This document shows positions 40,541 to 49,377 of a stretch of DNA of 64,000 nucleotides, piece by piece; positions within the stretch are counted from its first letter, which is position 1, and each line of letters starts with the position of its first letter. Source of the stretch: Halorhodospira halochloris. Its GTDB lineage: Bacteria > Pseudomonadota > Gammaproteobacteria > Nitrococcales > Halorhodospiraceae. The position numbers and the translations under genes are program-made. Location: positions 496,001 through 560,000 of the forward strand of contig NZ_AP017372.2 of the NCBI RefSeq assembly GCF_002356555.2, in the 5' to 3' direction. Under the pieces are notes generated by a model. The model ran no database searches, was not told the origin of the DNA, and was given only the letters and a program-made list of their open reading frames with translations.

Positions 40541-41634
40541 GCAGAGAAGCATGTGCGCTTATTGATCTGGATGCGGTGCGGGATAATCTGCGTGTCGCCC
40601 GCGCAGTGGCTGCACGCTCTCGGGTAATGGCGGTCATCAAGTCAGATGGCTATGGCCACGGTTTGGTGCGCGTTGCTCAAGCCATAGGCGAGGATGTTGA
40701 TGCCTTTGCTGTGACTGATCTCGACGAGGCCCTGGCGCTGCGCCGAGCCGGGTTTAATCAGCGGATAGTCTTGCTCCAGGGCCCCTTTGAGGCGGCAGAG
40801 ATACCGCTCGCTGCGGCTGAGCAGTTGGAGTTGGTCATACATTCTGCCTGGCAGATTGAGGCCATAGAGCAAGCTCAGGTTAGTGCCGCGCTCCAGTTAT
40901 GGTTGAAAGTTGATACCGGTATGCATCGGTTAGGCTTCCAGGCCGATGAAGTGGCGGCGGCCTGGCGGCGCTTAACGGCGATTCCGGCGCATACCGTGAA
41001 CCCAGAAATAGGCTTTATGACCCATCTGGCCTGTGCCGATGATCGCGACGATACTATGACCGACAGACAGATTGAGGCCTTCGAGGAGGCCTGCAAAGAC
41101 TTCGGCGGCCCGCTATCAGCGGCTAACTCGGCGGGTTTGCTCGGTTGGTTGGAGAGCCATTTCGACTGGGTGCGCCCCGGTATAATGCTTTATGGTGTTT
41201 CGCCGTTCAGCGATCGGCAACCGCTGGACTTTCCGCTGCGACCGGCGATGACTTTGCGCGGGCGTATTATCGCCGTAAAGCACCTGGGGGCTGGGCAGAA
41301 GGTCGGCTACGGTGCTACCTGGAGTTGTCCGGAAGATATGCCGATTGGGATTGTCTCAATCGGCTACGGCGACGGTTACCCGCGCCATGCTATGCATGGT
41401 ACGCCTGTCGATGTGGCCGGGCGCCGCGCTAGCCTGGTCGGGCGTATATCGATGGACATGTTGGCGGTTGATCTACGCGGCATGGTCACCCTGCCTGCTC
41501 CCGGTGATCCGGTAACGCTGTGGGGTGAGCAGCCGCGTCCCGAATCGGTCGCCGACTCGGCCGGGACCATTGCCTATGAGCTCTTTTGTCGAACTCCTTC
41601 GCGAGTGCGCCGGGTCTATCTAGACGATCAGTGA
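40537..41634 (+). CDS. alr: Alanine racemase
   Basis: This PLP enzyme interconverts L- and D-alanine for cell-wall synthesis. The 365 residues carry the PLP lysine in MAVIKSDGYGHGLVRVA near residue 33. The usual text is KANAYGHG, so the residues after Lys are slightly divergent. KVDTGMHRLGF lies near residue 125 and SIGYGDGYPR near residue 272. It overlaps dnaB by 4 bases (GTGA), an arrangement seen in other gammaproteobacteria. Confidence 0.96.
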   Translation: MSREACALIDLDAVRDNLRVARAVAARSRVMAVIKSDGYGHGLVRVAQAIGEDVDAFAVTDLDEALALRRAGFNQRIVLLQGPFEAAEIPLAAAEQLELVIHSAWQIEAIEQAQVSAALQLWLKVDTGMHRLGFQADEVAAAWRRLTAIPAHTVNPEIGFMTHLACADDRDDTMTDRQIEAFEEACKDFGGPLSAANSAGLLGWLESHFDWVRPGIMLYGVSPFSDRQPLDFPLRPAMTLRGRIIAVKHLGAGQKVGYGATWSCPEDMPIGIVSIGYGDGYPRHAMHGTPVDVAGRRASLVGRISMDMLAVDLRGMVTLPAPGDPVTLWGEQPRPESVADSAGTIAYELFCRTPSRVRRVYLDDQ

Positions 41635-41644
41635 TGCCATCACT

Positions 41645-43030
41645 ATGTCGCGCCGAACTCGCCCCCACTATGTTTGCCAAGATTGCGGAGCTAGCCAGCC
41701 ACAGTGGGTGGGGCAATGTCCGGAGTGCGGTGAGTGGAATACCCTTGAGGAGCATATTGAGCCAGCGCGTAATGTAGCTGCCAATCCTGTCACGGCGGCG
41801 CGCAGCCCTGGGCTTGCTGCTAGTGCCGGCGAGGTAAGCGCCCTAGCTGAGGTCTCTACGGCGCCAGAGCCGCGACTAAGCACCAGCGTAGATGAGTTGG
41901 ATCGGGTGCTCGGCGGCGGTTTAGTGCCCGGATCGGTGGTTCTCATCGGTGGTGATCCGGGGATTGGTAAATCCACCTTGCTCTTGCAGACCCTGGCGGC
42001 ACTCTCACGCCACTATCCCTCGCTCTACGCCACTGGCGAGGAGTCACTCCAGCAGGTGGCCCTGCGCGCTCGGCGCTTAGGGGTTGCGGATGCGCCGCTG
42101 CAATTGATGGCTGAGACGTCGGTCGAGACCATATTAGCGACGGCTCAGCAGTTGCGGCCCGAGGCCTTAGTGATTGACTCTATCCAGACGGTGCATAGTG
42201 CGGCGCTTAGTTCGGCGCCTGGGTCTGTGTCACAGGTGCGCGATAGCGCCGCACAGCTGGTGCGCTGGGCCAAGGAGACAGGTACGGCATTAATACTCGT
42301 CGGCCATGTGACCAAGGAAGGGGCGATCGCCGGGCCACGGGTTCTGGAGCATATGGTCGACACGGTGCTCTATTTTGAAAGCGATCAGGGAAGTCGCTAC
42401 CGTTTGTTGCGGGCGGTTAAGAACCGCTTTGGCGCCGCCAACGAGTTAGGCCTCTTTGCGATGACTGAGGATGGGTTGCGCCAGGTGCGTAATCCCTCGG
42501 CTATTTTTTTGTCGCGTCACGAGTGTGCGGTCTCCGGCAGCGCCATAGTAGTCTCGCGGGAGGGCAGTAGGCCGTTGCTGCTTGAGGTGCAGGCGCTGGT
42601 GGCCGATTCGTCACTGGCTCAGCCACGCCGGGTAGCGGTTGGTATTGAGCAGTCGCGTCTCTCCCTGCTCCTCGCTGTGTTGCAACGCCACGGCGGAGTG
42701 GTAACGGCCGGAGAGGATGTCTTTATTAACGTGGTGGGTGGTGTGCGTATTCATGAGACTGCGGGCGACTTGCCGGTGTTGGCGGCTGTTTTGTCGAGTA
42801 TGCGCAACCGTCCCTTGCCTATGAACTCGGTTCTATTTGGTGAGTTGGGCCTGGCAGGAGAGGTGCGACCAGTGCCGGGAGGTGAAGAAAGACTGGCTGA
42901 GGCCGCTAAACACGGCTTTACGCTTGCTGTGGTGCCGGAGAAAAATGCCCCCCGCAAGGGCATAAAGGGTATGGAGATACACCCGGTAAGACGGCTTGAG
43001 CAGGCCTTCGAGGTGCTGTTCAGTAATTAG
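41645..43030 (+). CDS. radA: DNA repair protein RadA
   Basis: This RecA-related ATPase processes recombination intermediates by branch migration. The 461 residues have a zinc finger CQDCGASQPQWVGQCPEC near residue 11, Walker A GGDPGIGKSTLLLQ near residue 100, and the RadA-specific KNRFG motif near residue 258. A Lon-type C-terminal domain starts near residue 320. It follows alr by 10 bases. Confidence 0.96.
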   Translation: MSRRTRPHYVCQDCGASQPQWVGQCPECGEWNTLEEHIEPARNVAANPVTAARSPGLAASAGEVSALAEVSTAPEPRLSTSVDELDRVLGGGLVPGSVVLIGGDPGIGKSTLLLQTLAALSRHYPSLYATGEESLQQVALRARRLGVADAPLQLMAETSVETILATAQQLRPEALVIDSIQTVHSAALSSAPGSVSQVRDSAAQLVRWAKETGTALILVGHVTKEGAIAGPRVLEHMVDTVLYFESDQGSRYRLLRAVKNRFGAANELGLFAMTEDGLRQVRNPSAIFLSRHECAVSGSAIVVSREGSRPLLLEVQALVADSSLAQPRRVAVGIEQSRLSLLLAVLQRHGGVVTAGEDVFINVVGGVRIHETAGDLPVLAAVLSSMRNRPLPMNSVLFGELGLAGEVRPVPGGEERLAEAAKHGFTLAVVPEKNAPRKGIKGMEIHPVRRLEQAFEVLFSN

Positions 43031-43069
43031 GCAGTGCCTCGCTGCTGAATGGCCTTATGTAATGCTAGA

Positions 43070-43450
43070 TCAATCTTCTATGAGGTTGGCCAACTCGCGA
43101 TTGACCAGGTCTGGGTCGCCGAGGTTGGCCTCTATAAGGCTGCGCAGATGCATTATGCTGTCCAAATCAATGCGCACGCAGCGCAGGCCGATCTCATGTT
43201 CGTGACAATGGGCCGCTTCGACCTCCATCTCTATGGTGTCTATCTCACTAAGTGATATCTTGAGCGTGAATCTGTTGCCCTCAGAGCAGAGTTCAATTGG
43301 TGGCAAAGTGCCGCTGCTAAGCCTGACCAATGCGCCTCGCATGGAGATGTCGAGGATCTCCACGTCGTGCACGGAGCCTGCCTGAGTGGCAAGCTGAGCA
43401 GGGGCTTGAAACTCTACCCTACTGAAGTGACGCCTCTCGTTAGCGCTCAT
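43070..43450 (-). CDS. PilZ domain protein
   Basis: This 126-residue cytoplasmic protein is essentially a single PilZ domain. The c-di-GMP-binding features are RRHFSRV near residue 6 and DISMRGALV near residue 33, close to the consensus RxxxR and D/NxSxxG. It could act as a c-di-GMP receptor, but the partner is not evident. It stands alone in reverse orientation and converges with radA. Confidence 0.88.
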   Translation of the reverse strand: MSANERRHFSRVEFQAPAQLATQAGSVHDVEILDISMRGALVRLSSGTLPPIELCSEGNRFTLKISLSEIDTIEMEVEAAHCHEHEIGLRCVRIDLDSIMHLRSLIEANLGDPDLVNRELANLIED

Positions 43451-43517
43451 TGGGCTTCTCGCTCTGGATGTGGAGATAGCTCTTTGCCTGCCACATCTTA
43501 CTCCATTGTGCTGAAGT

Positions 43518-44378
43518 TTAAATCTGCTCTCGCAGCTTAGCCGCCTCTAGGGTGTTTTCCAGCAAGGTGGCTACTGTCATCGGGCCTACTCCTCCTGGCA
43601 CCGGTGTTATCCACGATGCCTTCTCGCAAGCCTCATCGAAATCGACATCTCCGGTCAGTTTACCATCTGCACGGCGATTGATCCCTACATCTATTACAAT
43701 CGCACCGCGGGCTATCCAATCGCCTCGAACCAGTCCGGGGCTGCCGACTGAGGCGACGACCAAGTCAGCTGCATTGACGCGGGCGGCCAGATCTTTGGTG
43801 CGGCTGTGGCAGATGGTTATGGTGCACCGGGCATTAAGTAATTCCAGGGCCATAGGCCGACCAACGATGTTCGATTGGCCGATGACAACGGCATCAAGCC
43901 CTGCTAGATCGACCCCTGTATGCTCCAATAAGGTCATTACGCCATGAGGGGTACAAGGGCGCAAGCCAGGTAGTCGCGTTATCAGTCTGCCCATGTTCTC
44001 GGGGTGAAAACCGTCGACGTCTTTCTGCGGGTCAATACGCTCGATGACTGTTTGGGCGTTGATATGCCCAGGTAGTGGCAGCTGCACCAGGATGCCGTCG
44101 ATCTGCTCGTCGGCATTGAGCTGATCGATTTGCTGCAGCAGTTCCGCCTCAGATGTCTCAGCGGGCAAGTCGTAAGAGCGTGAAAGGAGTCCAGCTTCAT
44201 CGCAGGCGCGGCGTTTATTGCGGACATAAACGGCTGACGCGGGGTCGCTGCCGACCAAGATGACCGCTAGCCCGGGGGGGCGTTTGCCCTGGGCAGAGCG
44301 CTCATCTACGCTTCTTGCTACCATGCTGCGGCGCTCAGCCGCAATTGCTTTACCATCCAGGATCTGCGCGGGCATCAA
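43518..44378 (-). CDS. folD: Bifunctional methylenetetrahydrofolate dehydrogenase/cyclohydrolase
   Basis: It interconverts methylene-, methenyl- and formyl-tetrahydrofolate. The 286 residues show [13 protein letters not shown] near residue 51 with the catalytic lysine, [13 protein letters not shown] near residue 93, [15 protein letters not shown] near residue 165 and the terminal [19 protein letters not shown]. Two adjacent ATG codons make the start uncertain by one residue. Confidence 0.97.
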   Translation of the reverse strand: MMPAQILDGKAIAAERRSMVARSVDERSAQGKRPPGLAVILVGSDPASAVYVRNKRRACDEAGLLSRSYDLPAETSEAELLQQIDQLNADEQIDGILVQLPLPGHINAQTVIERIDPQKDVDGFHPENMGRLITRLPGLRPCTPHGVMTLLEHTGVDLAGLDAVVIGQSNIVGRPMALELLNARCTITICHSRTKDLAARVNAADLVVASVGSPGLVRGDWIARGAIVIDVGINRRADGKLTGDVDFDEACEKASWITPVPGGVGPMTVATLLENTLEAAKLREQI

Positions 44379-44480
44379 TATCCTCGGTTAGACTGCAGTT
44401 TATTCGGTTAAGATTTTCGCACGCTAGGGTAATGGCAGCAACGAGCTTGTTGACTGGAGGCTTTATTAGGGCGTCTCTAG

Positions 44481-44699
44481 GCGTCTCTAAAGCTCCCCTG
44501 GCGCCATTAGCTGTCCCGGTGTGGAGGTCTTAGCGCCAGGGATGGCGCCATGAAGCCTCCAGGGATGGATTCACGGCGTCCTCCACACCGGGGCGGATGG
44601 TGGCGCCGGCGAAGTTTTAGAGGTTCCCTCCAGGAGTGGGTTCACGGCGTCTTCCACACCGGGGTAGCTAATGGCGCACCGGGGAGTTTTGGAGATTCC
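44481..44699 (+). repeat. Chimeric palindromic element with two right arms
   Basis: The left arm TCTCTAAAGCTCCCCTGGCG pairs with the far right arm (ATGGCGCACCGGGGAGTTTT, ending 44689). Between them is a second, different right arm, GGCGGATGGTGGCGCCGGCG and AAGTTTTAGAGGTTCC, which matches copies 9 and 10. The core occurs once in full, then CTCCAGGAGTGGGTTCACGG begins a second partial core near 44630. This fits a nested insertion followed by recombination between the two left halves. Confidence 0.85.
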
Positions 44700-44717
44700 A
44701 TCACTGGTGGTGGCTGA

Positions 44718-44746
44718 TTGACTCTTTTTGTGCAAGACTATAGTAT
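44718..44746 (+). promoter_or_regulatory. Sigma-70 promoter of the tRNA cluster
   Basis: TTGACT and TAGTAT are separated by exactly 17 bases, about 47 bases before tRNA-Pro. A further TATAAT at 44768 could serve as an alternative -10 box but has no clear -35. Confidence 0.65.
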
Positions 44747-44792
44747 ATTACCTCGGACGCGGCGGGCTATAATTAGCGGCGCGCCAGTCCTG

Positions 44793-44869
<77 letters not shown>

Positions 44870-44905
44870 TGTGCCAGACTGGTGCATTGCGTTTTTAGGC
44901 GCACT

Positions 44906-44982
44906 GCGCCCGTAGCTCAATTGGATAGAGCATCGGCCTTCTAAGCCGAGGGTTGCAGGTTCGAGCCCTGCCGGGCGCGCCA
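44906..44982 (+). tRNA. tRNA-Arg (TCT)
   Basis: It begins GCGCCCGTAGCTCAATTGG. The anticodon loop CTTCTAA between CGGC and GCCG gives TCT. It ends CGGGCGCGCCA with encoded CCA. Confidence 0.97.
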
Positions 44983-45026
44983 CAGAGCTGCTAGGGCGTG
45001 CGAGGGCTGTGTGATGACAAATCAAT

Positions 45027-45103
45027 GGTGGGCGTAGCTCAGTTGGTAGAGCCCCGGATTGTGGCTCCGGTGGTCGTGGGTTCGAGTCCCATCGCTCACC
45101 CCA
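45027..45103 (+). tRNA. tRNA-His (GTG)
   Basis: GTGGGCGTAGCTCAGTTGG starts at 45028, and the preceding G at 45027 is the extra G(-1) of tRNA-His, opposite C73. The anticodon loop ATTGTGGC region between CCGG and CCGG gives GTG. CCA is encoded. Confidence 0.97.
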
Positions 45104-45148
45104 TTTCTTTGTCTCCTGCGCAAGACTATTCTTTCCCGTTGTCCCCAA

Positions 45149-45224
<76 letters not shown>

Positions 45225-45344
45225 CTTCTTCTTTGTTATCCCTCGGCTTCAGAGATGGTAGTATTTTAGGCTCAGCTGGAGCGGGGGCACTCAACAGGCT
45301 TGTTGGCCCCTTAGCGGCTTCTCTTAATATGGTGGGGTGACTCA

Positions 45345-46148
45345 GTGCTATGTCCAGACGAGCCATTGCGTGTACTACATATTTCCGATCTGCACCTCGG
45401 CGATGACCCGCAGTGGTCGTACCAGGGGGTACGGCCATGGGAGCGGCTGACCGAGGCCTTGATTGGCGTCGATCCTGATTGTCTCGGTGCCCAGGGGTTA
45501 TCCCGCGCCCCTTTTGACTTGGTAGTGGTTACCGGAGATTTAGCCCACGACCAAGGGGAGAGTGTTTACGCCAAGCTTAGTGAGCAACTCGCAGCCCTTA
45601 AGGTTCCTGTGCTTGTATTGCCTGGCAACCATGACGATCCTGAAGGCTTTCAACGCATCTTCACTGATAGTGGGCAAGTCAGTTATTGCCGCGAATACTT
45701 TGCAGGCGGTTGGCGAATACTCTGCCTGAATAGTCAAGTGCCCGGGCAGATCACCGGTCGCCTTGGGGGGCAGCAATTGAACGCTCTTGAGCAGGATCTG
45801 CAGCAAAATCAAGACCTGCCGACCCTGATTGCCTTACATCATGCTCCAGTTGAGGTCGGCACACCCTGGCTCGATGTGCAACGCCTAGAGGACGGCGAGA
45901 GCTTCCTCGAGCTGGTAGAGCGTTACCCTCAAGTTCGAGGTGTCGTCTTCGGCCATGTCCATCAGGACTTCGCTGAGCGGCGTCAATCTGGTTTGCGCTT
46001 GCTTGCGGCGCCGGCGGTATCTATCCAGTTTGAGCCGGGCTCGGCGGTTTTTGCCGTTGAGCCCTCGCCGCCTGGGGTGCGGTGGCTGGAGCTTTGTTCA
46101 AACGGCAGTTTGCAGAGCGAGGTGTGGTGGCTGGAGGGGTGCGACTGA
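45345..46148 (+). CDS. Metallophosphoesterase, CpdA-like
   Basis: This 267-residue dinuclear-metal phosphoesterase is of the class that includes the cAMP phosphodiesterase CpdA/Icc. Motifs in order are ISDLHLGDDPQW near residue 12, GDLAHD near residue 62, GNHDDPEGF near residue 93, an ALHHAPVEVG block near residue 163 and GHVHQDF near residue 202. Substrate specificity cannot be fixed from sequence, so I leave the symbol empty. The start is a GTG with GGTGGGG upstream. It converges with the Bax-inhibitor-1 gene. Confidence 0.9.
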   Translation: MLCPDEPLRVLHISDLHLGDDPQWSYQGVRPWERLTEALIGVDPDCLGAQGLSRAPFDLVVVTGDLAHDQGESVYAKLSEQLAALKVPVLVLPGNHDDPEGFQRIFTDSGQVSYCREYFAGGWRILCLNSQVPGQITGRLGGQQLNALEQDLQQNQDLPTLIALHHAPVEVGTPWLDVQRLEDGESFLELVERYPQVRGVVFGHVHQDFAERRQSGLRLLAAPAVSIQFEPGSAVFAVEPSPPGVRWLELCSNGSLQSEVWWLEGCD

Positions 46149-46161
46149 AAGCGATTAAATA

Positions 46162-46195
46162 GGCTTCGCCGCGGGGAAGATCCCGCAGCGAAGCC
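46162..46195. terminator. Hairpin between convergent genes
   Basis: GGCTTCGCCGCGGG pairs with CCCGCAGCGAAGCC around a six-base loop with one mismatch. It sits between the stops of the phosphoesterase and the Bax-inhibitor-1 gene and could end transcription from both sides, although a T run is missing. Confidence 0.5.
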
Positions 46196-46204
46196 GTGCA
46201 GTGG

Positions 46205-46891
46205 CTAGTCGTTCGCTAGTCCAAGTAGATGAAGCAGGCTGGTAAAGAGGTTGTAAATGGCGATATATAGGGTGATCGTCGCCATGATGTAGTTGGTCTC
46301 ACCGCCGTTAACCATCTCGCTGGTCTGATAGAGGATCAGCCCGCTCATTAAGATCATGAACATCACGCTTACTGCCAGCGATAGGCCGGGCATCTGCAGG
46401 AAGTATGCTGCTATGGCGGCCACGAAGGCGACTAGGATGCCGGCAAACAGGAATCCGCGCATGAAGCTAAAATCCCGCCGCGAGGCTAGGGCATAGCCGG
46501 ATAGGCCGAGAAAGATAGCTGCTGTGCCACCGAAGGCCATCATTACGGTTTCACCGCCATTAGGCAGTCCGAGGTAAAGGTTGATGACCGGGCCCAGGGT
46601 ATAGCCCATAAAGCCGGTAAGGGCGAAGATCGAGGCGAGGCCCCAGGCGCTGTTGCGTAGGTACTGCGTCAAGAACAGCAGGCCGAAAAAGCCGCCCAGA
46701 ACGACGAATATGTTTAGCCGCGGTGCATCAGTCAAGACGGCGATGCCGGCGGTTACGGCGCTAAACGCCAGAGTGATTGCGAGTAGGATGTAGGTATTAC
46801 GGATCAGGCGGTTGGTTGCCAGGGCTTGCTGCTGCGCCTGCTCGCGCCCGGTGGCTGTGGCGGCCCTACTGTTGCTATATTGTTCCGACAT
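46205..46891 (-). CDS. Bax inhibitor-1/YccA family membrane protein
   Basis: This 228-residue protein has a hydrophilic N-terminus (about 1-30) and seven membrane segments. It has the Gly-rich and YxxxL features of the UPF0005 family, to which E. coli YccA, an FtsH modulator, belongs. I chose the ATG at 46891 because AGGAG lies 9 bases upstream on the minus strand. A link to FtsH control through HflKC, encoded at 27.8-29.9 kb, is known for YccA and is only inferred here. Confidence 0.92.
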   Translation of the reverse strand: MSEQYSNSRAATATGREQAQQQALATNRLIRNTYILLAITLAFSAVTAGIAVLTDAPRLNIFVVLGGFFGLLFLTQYLRNSAWGLASIFALTGFMGYTLGPVINLYLGLPNGGETVMMAFGGTAAIFLGLSGYALASRRDFSFMRGFLFAGILVAFVAAIAAYFLQMPGLSLAVSVMFMILMSGLILYQTSEMVNGGETNYIMATITLYIAIYNLFTSLLHLLGLAND

Positions 46892-47036
46892 ATTTAGTTG
46901 CTCCTGTTGCTTATTGCCTATTGCTTGATTTTTGGAGGGGGAGGGAAGTCCACTAGGCCATGCCGCTGTGCCACACCCCCCAGATCTGTAGTATTGCATG
47001 GCTCATCGTGACAGCCTTGCCAAGCTTGCGCTTGGT

Positions 47037-47231
47037 TTAGGACTTCTCCTCTTTGCCGCTGTTCTGTGTACCTTCTAGCCAGAGCTTTATAACAGCGACT
47101 GCTCGCTCTGGGTCATCCTCAATAAGATCACGGATTGCCTCTATCTTGTGTTCGTATGAGTTATGCCTGTTGTGGCTGGAGGATAGCAGGCTGCCATGCT
47201 GTTGTGTCGATGGTGATTCTTCATCCGCCAT
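47037..47231 (-). CDS. Stand-alone FliF C-terminal-like peptide
   Basis: This is a 64-residue reverse frame. Residues 1-27 are polar and low-complexity. Residues 28-58 (YEHKIEAIRDLIEDDPERAV, then AVIKLWLEG) resemble the very end of the flagellar MS-ring protein FliF, where the IRE..DDPR..A.VI..W motif binds FliG. I recalled this pattern from E. coli FliF and have not aligned it. The ATG at 47231 has GGTGAAAGGT just upstream; a second ATG at 47243 lacks a site. It lies 127 bases after the fliL-like gene on the same strand, with no fliF body in the window. It may be a decoy, a remnant, or a split piece of FliF. Confidence 0.5.
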   Translation of the reverse strand: MADEESPSTQQHGSLLSSSHNRHNSYEHKIEAIRDLIEDDPERAVAVIKLWLEGTQNSGKEEKS

Positions 47232-47357
47232 ACCTTTCACCATTCAGGCGTGCGGTCCTGACCTTAAGTACATGGGTCTAGCCGCAACCGGGTATCACGC
47301 CCAGGGTTGCGCTCCCGTGTGGCGAGTATGGATCTAATCAGAGTCTGTGGAGCATCC

Positions 47358-47828
47358 CTATTGCATGACAAACTCGGTGAAGAAAACGTCATCTATGCGC
47401 CCTTCAACGCCACGCTTCTCAAGTATGCCATTGATGATCTCTTCCGAGCGGTTGCGGAGCTCTTCGCGTCCCTCAACATCATTAAGATCCTCTGGGCTTT
47501 GCTCTGAGAAGAGCATTATCAGCTCATCACGGATTGCGGCGCTATGTCTCTCCAGGGCCTCGACCACTTCATCTTGGCTAGTCTGGACTTGGACGTCGGC
47601 CTCGAGATAGCGCAACCGTTCGCCATCGCCGAAGTTTACCGTGAGCGAGGGTTCCAGTTCCACGTACTGAGCATCATCGTAATCTACCTCAGTGCTTGCC
47701 GGGTCGCTGTCATATTGCTGCATGCCTGGGGGTGTTATCCAGCCAGTAGCAATAGCCAGCACAAACCCTAGGGTGATGGTCAAAAGTACCGTAGCCGCGG
47801 TTAGTAACACATATATGCTCTTGGGCAT
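47358..47828 (-). CDS. FliL-like flagellar basal-body-associated protein
   Basis: This 156-residue inner-membrane protein has one N-terminal membrane segment (about 5-27) and a periplasmic domain. The YVELEPSLTVNFGDGERLRYLEA-type strand (about 55-75) and LRNRSEEIINGILEK..VEGRIDDVFFTEFVMQ at the end are the FliL pattern. FliL stabilises stators near the MS ring. It stands outside any flagellar operon here, next to the FliF-tail-like peptide. The start at 47828 has GAGGGAG 11 bases upstream. Confidence 0.85.
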   Translation of the reverse strand: MPKSIYVLLTAATVLLTITLGFVLAIATGWITPPGMQQYDSDPASTEVDYDDAQYVELEPSLTVNFGDGERLRYLEADVQVQTSQDEVVEALERHSAAIRDELIMLFSEQSPEDLNDVEGREELRNRSEEIINGILEKRGVEGRIDDVFFTEFVMQ

Positions 47829-47860
47829 TGCTGTTATAACTCCCTCGGTTGAGAAGGCCG

Positions 47861-49045
47861 TCAATCAGCAGCGGTATCTTGTTTGCCTTCTTGCCTTTCG
47901 CGCTTACAGCGTGTGTGTATAGGGGCTAGACGGGATATGCAGGCCTCAAAATGTCCCGGGGCTTCGATGTGGCACTGCTCGCAATCGGGCATCTCATAGC
48001 TGGTAGCTGGCTTTATCCCGTATGGTACCAGTCGCGTCTTTGCCGGGTAGCGACAAATGTGATCATAGTCAGAGACTATCACCTCCCACTGGCCTCTGCC
48101 AGGATCCATGGTGAATCCGCAGTAGGCGCAGCGTGCCCCGTGGCGGCGGTAGACGCGGTCGCGCATGTCGGGGTGAATTGGGGTTTTGCGGGCGAACCGC
48201 TCCCAGGCTTCGCGATCATGTTTTTTCATCGCCTCTGCCTCAGTGATGCTGCCCCACTGAATGCCCTCACCCTGTGCTGAGCGCAACGCCCGGTTACGGC
48301 GCTGTTCTTGACGTTCACGGTTGCGTCGGCGAGCCTCGTTGGTGCGCTCTATCCAGCGAAAGACCTCGACGATGGAGCCGCGCATGACGAAGGCTAAATG
48401 TTCATCGCCGGTTTGGGCTTTCTTGATCTTGTCGTCGGGGATCCAGACTATTCCCCTCGCATCGAGATGCTCGGCGATCTTGCTGCTGCGCTGCAAGGCT
48501 GTAGCATAGCCTTCCCGGGCATGCTCAGCAGGTAGCACATAGATCATGAAATTGCCCTCTTCGGCGCCGATGACTATGTTGCCGACACCATCCGGTGTTT
48601 CGACGTCGAAGCGGTAATCAAACGCCGGTCCGTGGTCGAGTATCCACATGCGTAGCCCGCGTGACAGACGCTCCGGGTTCATGCCGTATTGGGCCCTGTT
48701 GCGCCGCTCTATGCTGGCTTGGCGGCGGCGTATCTCGCGTTTGATCTGCGGGTTGACAATGCGGATGGCAAGGCCAACTGATGCCCCTGATGCTATTAGA
48801 AACAGCGGCCAAGTGTGGCTCAGCAGGCTATGCGCTTCACTCAGTATGGGCAGCTCTGGTTGTTGGACGAATGTCGGCAAGAACGCCGCTGCCGCTAGGC
48901 CGAGGGCGAAAGTATGCCACGATCGAGCAATGCGCCATCGTCGGGTGCTGTGCGGCTGAGCATGGCTGAGGCGGCGGATGCGGTTGCTGCAAACCTCGCG
49001 TAAAGCCAGCAAAAGTATCAGCACGACTATAGCAAAGAGGGTCAT
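47861..49045 (-). CDS. Membrane-anchored HNH endonuclease-like protein
   Basis: This 394-residue protein has hydrophobic segments at about 2-16, 44-60 and 79-96, then a basic stretch. A central domain (about 130-215) with a DVETPDGVGNIVIGAEEGNF and MIYVLPAEH pattern resembles a NERD or restriction-nuclease fold in which the expected catalytic lysine is missing. A charged coiled region (about 230-262) follows. The C-terminal HNH-like zinc domain has CAYC near residue 308, then SDYDHIC, CEQC and HTRC. AAGGAG precedes the ATG. Its function is unknown; DNA uptake or defence are possible. It is followed closely by the fliL-like gene. Confidence 0.7.
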   Translation of the reverse strand: MTLFAIVVLILLLALREVCSNRIRRLSHAQPHSTRRWRIARSWHTFALGLAAAAFLPTFVQQPELPILSEAHSLLSHTWPLFLIASGASVGLAIRIVNPQIKREIRRRQASIERRNRAQYGMNPERLSRGLRMWILDHGPAFDYRFDVETPDGVGNIVIGAEEGNFMIYVLPAEHAREGYATALQRSSKIAEHLDARGIVWIPDDKIKKAQTGDEHLAFVMRGSIVEVFRWIERTNEARRRNRERQEQRRNRALRSAQGEGIQWGSITEAEAMKKHDREAWERFARKTPIHPDMRDRVYRRHGARCAYCGFTMDPGRGQWEVIVSDYDHICRYPAKTRLVPYGIKPATSYEMPDCEQCHIEAPGHFEACISRLAPIHTRCKRERQEGKQDTAAD

Positions 49046-49092
49046 TGAATCTCCTTCTTTGTCCTGGGAATCACCATTTTTTGTTAGCCCCC

Positions 49093-49122
49093 TGGCATTC
49101 CGTGCCCCTTCACTCTTATAAT
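49093..49122 (+). promoter_or_regulatory. Likely sigma-70 promoter for tRNA-Leu/tig
   Basis: A perfect TATAAT at 49117 lies 48 bases before tRNA-Leu, with a weak TGGCAT 18 bases upstream as -35. The spacing and position suit a tRNA promoter, but the -35 match is poor. Confidence 0.45.
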
Positions 49123-49170
49123 ATGCACTTAAGGAGCATAGCAGGGCGACCCCCTGAGAGGTAATTTCAT

Positions 49171-49260
49171 GCGAAAGTGGCGGAATTGGTAGACGCGCCG
49201 GGTTTAGGTCCCGGTGGGGTTAGCAGCCCCGTGAGAGTTCGAGTCTCTCCTTTCGCACCA
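49171..49260 (+). tRNA. tRNA-Leu (TAG)
   Basis: It begins GCGAAAGTGGCGGAATTGG. The anticodon loop TTTAGGT between CCGGG and CCCGG gives TAG. There is a long variable arm with GGGG/CCCC and an encoded CCA. It precedes tig, as in many gammaproteobacteria. Confidence 0.97.
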
Positions 49261-49377
49261 GTTTCTACCATACCGCGCCGTATTGCTTCGCCTATAGCCG
49301 CTTGCGGCTAGGGGGTGGGGAAGCGGCGCATCGTGCAGCTAACTATGCCTGACGCAAAAGACCTCAAGGATTTCCCG

